Source: an uncultured bacterium
Lineage (GTDB): Bacteria > Planctomycetota > UBA1135 > GCA-002686595
Direction: 5' to 3'
Length of the DNA: 11,397 nucleotides
NCBI GenBank assembly: GCA_902826945.1
Contig: CADEGS010000145.1
Span: forward strand, 1-11,397
Shown: positions 7,304 to 11,397 of the stretch, piece after piece
Layout of the letters: every line of letters starts with the position of its first letter
Numbering within the stretch: position 1 is the first letter of the stretch
Program-made: the position numbers and the translations under genes
The notes under the pieces: model-generated
What the model saw: the letters and a program-made list of their open reading frames with translations, nothing else
The model's database searches: none
Told to the model about the DNA's origin: nothing

Positions 7304-7807
7304 CTAAAGGTAGAGGCGGATCTTGTCCACGTAGCCCTGCGCGCTCGCGCGGAAGGCGGCCAGCTCCTCCGCGGTCACCTCGCGCACGACGCGCGCGGGC
7401 ACGCCCGCCACGAGCGTGCGCGGGGGCACGACGAAGCGCTCGCGCACGATGGCGCCAGCCGCCACGATCGCCTCGTCCCCCACGACCGAGCCGCCGAGCA
7501 GGACCGAGCCCATGCCGATCAGCGCGCGGTCGCCGACGCTCGCGCCGTGCAGCACGCAGCGGTGCCCGATCGTGCACTCCTCGCCGATCCGGTTCGGCAC
7601 GCCCGTGTCGGCGTGCACCATCGTCAGGTCCTGGACGTTCGTGCGCCGGCCGATCGCGAGCGGCGCGTCGTCGCCGCGCACGACGCAGCCGAACCAGATG
7701 CCGACGTCCTCGCCCAGCGTGACGTCGCCCGTCACGACGGCGTTCCTGGCCTTGAAGGCGCCGCCGGGGAGCGGCTCGAAGAGTCCCTTGCGTGCGAAGA
7801 GCGTCAT
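7304..7807 (-). CDS. Gamma-carbonic-anhydrase-like hexapeptide-repeat protein
   Basis: A 167-residue left-handed beta-helix protein of the YrdA/PaaY/CaiE gamma-carbonic-anhydrase family, usually a trimer with metal at the subunit interfaces. The family's active-site pattern is intact: RGD at 44-46, NVQD with Q59 at 57-60, and the three metal-ligand histidines H65 (MVHAD), H82 (IGHRC) and H87 (LHGAS). Hexapeptide turns such as IGEECTIGH and IGMGSVLLG run to about residue 135, then a C-terminal helix (VTAEELAAFRASAQGYVDKI, 144-163) packs on the helix as usual. Length is typical. Many members lack measurable anhydrase activity and some bind CoA thioesters or other ligands, so the reaction is open. 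Its ATG overlaps the stop of the CPBP protease gene (ATGA, 7804-7807), placing it last in an operon with thiG. The same frame stays open upstream to 8590, but that part is the protease gene read out of frame. Confidence 0.93.
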   Translation of the reverse strand: MTLFARKGLFEPLPGGAFKARNAVVTGDVTLGEDVGIWFGCVVRGDDAPLAIGRRTNVQDLTMVHADTGVPNRIGEECTIGHRCVLHGASVGDRALIGMGSVLLGGSVVGDEAIVAAGAIVRERFVVPPRTLVAGVPARVVREVTAEELAAFRASAQGYVDKIRLYL

Positions 7808-8649
7808 GTCGGTCGGCTGAGGTCGATCGCGTGCGACCACTCGGGCAGGAGCAGCACGAAGGCCAGCGTGGCCGCGTTGTGCAGGCCGTGCACGCACCAG
7901 GCGCCCGCCAGGCGCCGCGTGCGCAGCTGGATCGCGCCCAGGAGCAGGCTCAGCACGAACAGCGGCCCGAAGGCGCTCGGCCCGTGCAGGGCGGCGAAGA
8001 GCGCGGAGGTGAGCGCGACGCCGCCCTTCTCGCGCAGGTTCTGGACCAGGAGCGGCTGCAGGAAGCCGCGGAAGACCGTCTCCTCGAGCAGCGGACCGAC
8101 CGCCACGGCGAGCACGACGGCCTGCGCCAGGGCGGCGCCGCGCAGCCCCTCGATCCCGACCAGGACCTCCTGGGGCGCGGGCTCGAAGCCCAGGCGCTCG
8201 GCGAGGAGCGGCCACAGCGCTCCCGCGCCGAGGAAGCCCGGCAGGACCAGCGCGTAGGCGAGCACCCCCGCGACGACGGCGCGCGGGTTCCCGCCGCGCG
8301 CGAGCCCCAGCGCGCCCAGGCCCTCGGGGTGCAGGCGCTGCGCGAAGAGCGCCGCGCACGCCGCCGCCGCGCCGAGGATCGCCATGCTCAGGTAGAGCCG
8401 CGGCAGGATGCCCGGCGCCTCGCCCGCTCCGGCGGCGCGCGCCAGCGTGGGCAGGACCAGCGCCGCGCCGAAGGCGCACAGCGTCGCGAGCAGCGCGTGC
8501 GAGAAGCCCCAGCGCGCGAAGAACACCGGCACGCGCCGCGGCACGCGCCGCAGCACCTCGCCCGCGAGCGGCGCCGCGGCCAGCCCGCACGCCGAGAGCG
8601 CGGCGCCGACCACGAGCGGGACCAGCGACCCTGCGTCGGCGTCGCTCAC
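7804..8649 (-). CDS. CPBP-family intramembrane metalloprotease
   Basis: A 281-residue polytopic membrane protein of the CPBP (CAAX protease and bacteriocin-processing, Abi) family. The three active-site motifs are in order: EETVFRG with the Glu pair E189/E190 and R194; FAALH ending in H222; and HGLHN with H254 and N258. Hydrophobic segments lie near 9-28, 51-70, 84-103, 124-145, 171-188, 211-240 and 250-268, so about seven or eight crossings. Related bacterial proteins cleave membrane peptides or anchor-proximal sites; the substrate here is unknown. I chose the GTG at 8649 because it overlaps the thiG stop in a GTGA junction; no ATG in this frame lies near it. The stop overlaps the next gene's ATG. 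Both junctions argue for tight co-translation of the three genes. Nothing near resembles a bacteriocin or a prenylation pathway. Confidence 0.9.
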   Translation of the reverse strand: MSDADAGSLVPLVVGAALSACGLAAAPLAGEVLRRVPRRVPVFFARWGFSHALLATLCAFGAALVLPTLARAAGAGEAPGILPRLYLSMAILGAAAACAALFAQRLHPEGLGALGLARGGNPRAVVAGVLAYALVLPGFLGAGALWPLLAERLGFEPAPQEVLVGIEGLRGAALAQAVVLAVAVGPLLEETVFRGFLQPLLVQNLREKGGVALTSALFAALHGPSAFGPLFVLSLLLGAIQLRTRRLAGAWCVHGLHNAATLAFVLLLPEWSHAIDLSRPT

Positions 8650-9479
8650 GCGCCCGGATCCCGCGCCGCCTCCGGCGCGCCGATCCGGCCCTCGGCGGGC
8701 GAGGAGGCGCTGGCGTGGAGCCGGCGCGGGATGCGTCCGGCCAGGAAGGCGTTGCGCCCCGCGGCGCACGCGTCGCGCATCGCCGCGGCCATGCGCAGCG
8801 GGTCGCGCGCGCCCGCGATGGCGGTGTTCAGGAGCACGCCCGCCACGCCGAGCTCCATCGCGCTCGCGACGTCGCTGGCCGTGCCGACCCCGGCGTCGAC
8901 GATCACCGGCACGCGCACGAGCTCGAGCAGGATGCGGATGGCGTTCGGGTTGAGCACGCCCTGGCCGCTGCCGATCGGCGAGCCGGCGGGCATCACGACC
9001 GCCGCGCCGGCCTCCTCGAGCCGCACCGCCAGGCGCGGGTCGTCCGAGGCGTAGACGAGCACGCGGAAGCCGTCGCGCGCGAGCTCGCGCGTCGCCTCGA
9101 GCGTGCCGACGGGATCGGGCAAGAGCGTGCGCTCGTCGCCCAGGACCTCGAGCTTGACCAGCTCGGTGTCCAGGATCTCGCGCGCCAGGCGGGCCGTGCG
9201 CACGGCGCTCGCCGCGTCGAAGCAGCCGGCGGTGTTGGGCAGGATCGTGTACCGGCGGCGGTCCACGTGGTCGAGCAGCGAGGGGCCGGCGCGCGGGTCG
9301 AGGTTCACGCGCCGCACGGCGACGGTCACGCACTCCGTCCCGCTCAGGGCGAGCGCGTCCGCCATCTGCTCGAAGGTCGCGTACTTGCCGGTGCCGACGA
9401 AGAGCCGCGAGCGGAAGCGGTGCGGACCGAGGACGAGCGCTGCGTCCTCGGGCAGGTCGGGATCAGGTCTGTGCGCCAT
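8646..9479 (-). CDS. thiG: Thiazole synthase ThiG (thiamine biosynthesis)
   Basis: ThiG makes the thiazole phosphate of thiamine from 1-deoxyxylulose 5-phosphate, dehydroglycine and the thiocarboxylate of ThiS, in the cytoplasm. The 277-residue protein has [11 protein letters not shown] (23-33), TVAVRRVNL (52-60), NTAGC (82-86), the Schiff-base lysine K109 in LVKLEVLGD (107-115), [16 protein letters not shown] (163-178), [17 protein letters not shown] (195-211) and the C-terminal [15 protein letters not shown]. All key residues are intact. I chose the ATG at 9479; a TTG at 9488 would add three residues. There is no ThiS, ThiF, ThiO or ThiH gene in the window, which ThiG needs, so those must lie elsewhere. 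The only upstream gap (61 bases to the propeller gene) is too short for a thiamine-pyrophosphate riboswitch, and no CTGAGA motif is present. It leads, or sits within, the operon with the CPBP protease and the gamma-CA-like gene. Confidence 0.96.
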   Translation of the reverse strand: MAHRPDPDLPEDAALVLGPHRFRSRLFVGTGKYATFEQMADALALSGTECVTVAVRRVNLDPRAGPSLLDHVDRRRYTILPNTAGCFDAASAVRTARLAREILDTELVKLEVLGDERTLLPDPVGTLEATRELARDGFRVLVYASDDPRLAVRLEEAGAAVVMPAGSPIGSGQGVLNPNAIRILLELVRVPVIVDAGVGTASDVASAMELGVAGVLLNTAIAGARDPLRMAAAMRDACAAGRNAFLAGRIPRRLHASASSPAEGRIGAPEAARDPGA

Positions 9480-9540
9480 GCGGCGCAAAGCTTAGCGCGC
9501 CCCCGCCCGCCCTTCGACGAGGCGCCCGGCCCGTCCGCGG

Positions 9541-10482
9541 TCAGGGCAGGAAGTGCACGAAGACCGCTCCGGCGAGGCCCCCCTCGCCGGCCGGGATGAC
9601 GTCGCGCAGCCAGGCGCCGCTCGCGCCGTCGTGGCAGCGCACGAGGTTCTGCCCCAGGCTCACGACGTACAGGTTGCCGTCGTCTGGGTGGAACGCGATC
9701 GAGTACGGCCGGCTGGCGTTCGCGAAGCGCTCGAGGAAGGCGCCGGAGAGGTCGTAGCGCAGCACGCGGTTGTTGAGCGAGCTCGCGACGTAGCACGAGC
9801 CCGCGTGGAACAGGACGGCGCGTGGCTGGACCAGGTTGCCGGGGCTGGTCGAGACGAACACCCCGACGAACGCGCCGGTCGCCCCGTCGTAGCGCAGCAC
9901 GCGGTGGTTGAAGAAGCTCGGCACGTACAGGTCGCCGTCGGGCCCGAAGGCGAGGCCGGCGTCGGGGCCGTCGAGCCCGCCGCTGCCGGCGCCGACGAAG
10001 ACGCCCAGGTAGGCGCCGCTCGCGCCGTCGAAGCGCAGCACGCGGTCGTTGTCGAAGCTCGCCACGTACAGGTCGCCGTCGGGCCCGAAGACCGCGCCGG
10101 TCGGGCCGTCGAGGCTCGCGTTCTCGTCCTCCGGCGTGAGCGGGTCGTCCTGCACGAACGCGCCCGCGATCGTCAGCGTGAGCGGGTCGATGCGCAGCAC
10201 CTGGTCCACCTCCTCCGCGCAGGCGTAGAGCATCCCGTCGGGGCCGGTCACGATCGACTGCGCGCCCGGCACCGGCGCGATCGCGGCCACGAACGTCCCC
10301 GTGGCGGTCTCGTAGACGTGGATCGCGTCGCTGTCGAAGCCCGACACGAGCATCCGCCCGCCCGGGCGCAGCGCGGGCGGCGGGGCGTGCGCGGCGCGGC
10401 GCGCGACCTGCGCGGCGGGCGGCAGGCCGCACAGGGAGACCAGGGCGAGGGCGGTCGTCGGGAGGAGCGTTCGCGGGCGCAT
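9541..10482 (-). CDS. Secreted NHL/SMP-30-like beta-propeller protein
   Basis: A 313-residue protein with a signal peptide (basic MRPR, hydrophobic TLLPTTALALVSLCGL, likely cleavage after about residue 24-33), so exported. From about residue 43 it is a chain of roughly six propeller units of about 45 residues with wording such as FGPDGDLYVASF, NDRVLRFDGASGAYLGVFV and NHRVLRYDGATGAFVGVFV. This is the NHL/Vgb/SMP-30 style, with Gly-Pro-Asp-Gly turns and no obvious catalytic residues, so a binding or structural role is more likely than an enzyme. Two neighbouring units share an exact 28-base stretch. The ATG at 10482 has a good ribosome site (GAGAGG, minus strand, 10489-10494). It is divergent from a BlaI-type repressor, with two 17-bp dyads between them, one 45 bases before this start. 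It may be co-transcribed with thiG downstream (61-base gap). Its ligand is unknown. Confidence 0.87.
   Translation of the reverse strand: MRPRTLLPTTALALVSLCGLPPAAQVARRAAHAPPPALRPGGRMLVSGFDSDAIHVYETATGTFVAAIAPVPGAQSIVTGPDGMLYACAEEVDQVLRIDPLTLTIAGAFVQDDPLTPEDENASLDGPTGAVFGPDGDLYVASFDNDRVLRFDGASGAYLGVFVGAGSGGLDGPDAGLAFGPDGDLYVPSFFNHRVLRYDGATGAFVGVFVSTSPGNLVQPRAVLFHAGSCYVASSLNNRVLRYDLSGAFLERFANASRPYSIAFHPDDGNLYVVSLGQNLVRCHDGASGAWLRDVIPAGEGGLAGAVFVHFLP
9922..10090 (-). repeat. Direct repeat within the propeller gene (28 bp, two copies)
   Basis: An identical 28-base word occurs at 9922-9949 and 10063-10090, exactly 141 bases (47 codons) apart. It encodes FGPDGDLYV in both units. In-frame spacing equal to one blade points to blade duplication, or gene conversion between blades, more recent than for the other units. 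Confidence 0.85.
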
Positions 10483-10527
10483 GGGGAGCCTCTCGGTCGT
10501 TCGGGGGTCGGGCAGGACGCCGCGGAC

Positions 10528-10544
10528 AACTATGCCGTGTAGTT
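10528..10544. promoter_or_regulatory. Imperfect 17-bp dyad, candidate BlaI-type operator near the propeller gene
   Basis: AACTATGCCGTGTAGTT: six of the eight base pairs are symmetric and it has the same length as the perfect dyad at 10582-10598, sharing 12 of 17 positions. Its right arm TGTAGTT resembles the TGTAGTA arm of staphylococcal mec operators (from memory). On the minus strand it contains CATAGT, a possible -10 element for the propeller gene, so a bound repressor would block that promoter. Centres of the two dyads are 54 bases apart. Binding is inferred. Confidence 0.5.
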
Positions 10545-10581
10545 AGCGCTGGTCGCACGCGGGGCGGGTTCGGGTTCGGTA

Positions 10582-10598
10582 AACGACAGCGTGTCGTT
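10582..10598. promoter_or_regulatory. Perfect 17-bp dyad, candidate BlaI-type operator near the repressor gene
   Basis: AACGACA-GCG-TGTCGTT is a perfect 7-bp inverted repeat 33 bases before the repressor's ATG. Half-sites of the ACGACA/TGTCGT kind fit what is known of BlaI-family operators outside the staphylococci. The placement fits autorepression. A chance perfect 7+7 repeat of mixed base composition in this GC-rich DNA is unlikely at any one site, though not negligible over 11 kb. Confidence 0.65.
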
Positions 10599-10631
10599 GC
10601 GACTCCGGCGGGAGCGGGGGAAGGTGGAGGC

Positions 10632-11069
10632 ATGCCCGGCGCTCGCTCCCGGTCGCCCGATCCGCCGCCCTCCGACGCCAGCGACGCCGAGCTGGTCGTG
10701 CTGCGCGAGCTCTGGAGCGCCGGCCCCGCCGGCCCCGGCGCGCTGCGCGAGCGCCTGGAGGCGAGCGGCGTCGCGTGGGCGTACACGACGGTGCAGACGC
10801 TCCTGCATCGCCTGCTCGACAAGCGCTTCGTCACGCGCCGGCGCGAGGGCGCCGTGCAGGTCTACGAGGCGGCCGTGACGCAGGACGACCTCGTCGTGCG
10901 CCAGGTCCAGGGCCTGGCGCGGCGCGTGGCCGAGGGCTCGGCCTCGTCCTTGATCCACTGCTTCGTGCGCGGCAAGGGGCTGAGCAAGCGCGAGATCGCG
11001 CGCCTGCGCGCGCTGCTCGACGAGGCCGAGGGGGAGGGCCGCGCGCGCGGCGGCGGCGCGGGTCGCTAG
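10632..11069 (+). CDS. BlaI/MecI/CopY-family transcriptional repressor
   Basis: A 145-residue winged-helix repressor. Residues about 17-82 carry the family pattern: DAELVVLRELW (18-28), the recognition-helix stretch WAYTTVQTLLHRLLDKRFV (49-67) and the wing REGAVQVYEAAV (71-82). The C-terminal part (about 85-135), ending in LSKREIARLRALLDEAE, is the usual dimerisation region. In S. aureus the partner sensor triggers cleavage of MecI/BlaI between Asn and Phe; here the matching stretch reads SLIHCFV, so that exact bond is absent. A purine-rich ribosome site (AAGGTGGAGG, 10621-10630) precedes the ATG at 10632. One base separates its stop from the M56 sensor gene. It probably represses its own promoter and perhaps the divergent propeller gene. 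No beta-lactamase gene is visible, so resistance is not the obvious output. Confidence 0.92.
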   Translation: MPGARSRSPDPPPSDASDAELVVLRELWSAGPAGPGALRERLEASGVAWAYTTVQTLLHRLLDKRFVTRRREGAVQVYEAAVTQDDLVVRQVQGLARRVAEGSASSLIHCFVRGKGLSKREIARLRALLDEAEGEGRARGGGAGR

Positions 11070-11070
11070 C

Positions 11071-11397
11071 GTGGCCGGCTGGCTCGTCTACAACGCGCTC
11101 CTGACGCTGCCCTTCGTGCTCGTGGCGCTCGTGCTGGAGCGCGCCCAGCGCCACCGGCCGGCGGTCGTGCACCTGGCGTGGCTGCTCGTCCTCGCGCGCC
11201 TGGTCGCGCCGCCGCTGGGCACGCTGGCGCCGCCGCGCCCCGCCGGCGCGGGTACGGTCGTCTCGTCGGCCGGAGGCCCCGCGCTGGAGCTCGTCGGCCG
11301 GCTCACGCGCGCCTTCGGGCCGAGCTGGTCCACCTGGCTCGCCGGCGGGATCGAGGTCGCCGCGCTGCTCGGCCTGGTCGGGTTCCTGCTGCGCGAG
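11071..11397 (+). CDS. BlaR1/MecR1-like M56 membrane protein, 5' part only
   Basis: An open frame of 109 codons from a GTG at 11071 to the right edge, with no stop. The N-terminus has a hydrophobic helix (about 3-21), a basic turn, and a second helix with the wording HRPAVVHLAWLLVLARLVAPP (28-48), a hallmark of the first loop of BlaR1/MecR1-type sensors. A third hydrophobic stretch starts near residue 89. The zinc-protease motif (HExxH) would lie beyond the window, so protease activity cannot be confirmed. In known systems this protein senses a signal at the membrane and leads to repressor cleavage. The one-base gap after the repressor stop supports the pairing. No ATG precedes the GTG in frame, and no strong ribosome site is seen, so translation is probably coupled. 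Confidence 0.8.
   Translation, partial: MAGWLVYNALLTLPFVLVALVLERAQRHRPAVVHLAWLLVLARLVAPPLGTLAPPRPAGAGTVVSSAGGPALELVGRLTRAFGPSWSTWLAGGIEVAALLGLVGFLLRE

Noticed and set aside
4999..7722. A 907-codon open frame on the plus strand, the longest in the window
   Set aside because: It is antisense to the FG-GAP lipoprotein gene, its product is dominated by Arg, Ala, Val, Glu and Gly with no recognisable domain, and long antisense frames are expected in DNA this GC-rich.
7808..8590. Possible N-terminal extension of the gamma-CA-like protein by about 260 residues
   Set aside because: The extension is low-complexity Arg/Ala sequence that overlaps the CPBP protease gene; the ATG at 7807 gives the normal family length and an ATGA junction.
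8650..9333. Possible N-terminal extension of the CPBP protease to 509 residues
   Set aside because: The added part is the thiG gene read out of frame; the GTG at 8649 gives a normal-length protein and a GTGA junction.
9480..9540. Thiamine-pyrophosphate riboswitch ahead of thiG
   Set aside because: The gap is 61 bases, shorter than the riboswitch, and holds no CTGAGA motif.
10632..11397. Antibiotic-resistance locus of the mec/bla type
   Set aside because: The repressor and sensor families match, but no beta-lactamase or penicillin-binding protein gene is in the window, and these regulators are common in bacteria for other roles.

Overview
This window is very GC-rich DNA (roughly 70% or more by eye) packed with bacterial genes. 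Three things point to a planctomycete-like bacterium. The first is a sigma factor of the TQEFF type overlapping a membrane-anchored Ser/Thr kinase. The second is a lipoprotein with many FG-GAP (DxDxDG) loops beside a secreted NHL-type propeller. The third is a BlaI/BlaR1-type pair. The phylum is my inference; nothing here names a species.

Layout. 1-2301 (minus strand): an ECF-like sigma factor gene whose stop overlaps the start of a Ser/Thr kinase gene (ATGA); the kinase runs off the left edge. 2302-2415: a divergent spacer with a small dyad. 2416-3660 (plus): an exported protein joining a LolA-like beta domain to a GyrI-like effector-binding domain. 3701-4621 (minus): a sugar-phosphate nucleotidyltransferase with a beta-helix tail. 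4870-7179 (minus): a 769-residue FG-GAP lipoprotein. 7304-9479 (minus): thiG, a CPBP membrane protease and a gamma-carbonic-anhydrase-like protein, joined by two 4-base start/stop overlaps (GTGA, ATGA). 9541-10482 (minus): a secreted NHL-type beta-propeller, 61 bases upstream of thiG and possibly on the same transcript. 10483-10631: a divergent regulatory spacer with two 17-bp dyads. 10632 to the right edge (plus): a BlaI/MecI repressor followed after one base by the start of a BlaR1/MecR1-like M56 membrane protein, cut by the window end.

How the parts may work together. Two signalling modules frame the window: sigma factor plus kinase on the left, and repressor plus membrane sensor on the right. 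The most informative non-coding signal is the pair of dyads between the BlaI-type repressor and the propeller gene. One is a perfect inverted repeat, AACGACA-GCG-TGTCGTT. The other has the same length and shares 12 of 17 positions. This suggests the repressor controls itself and the divergent propeller gene, perhaps with the thiG cluster behind it. The middle genes are metabolic (thiamine thiazole, nucleotide sugar) and envelope or secreted proteins. I saw no insertion sequence, phage gene, CRISPR array, tRNA or rRNA.
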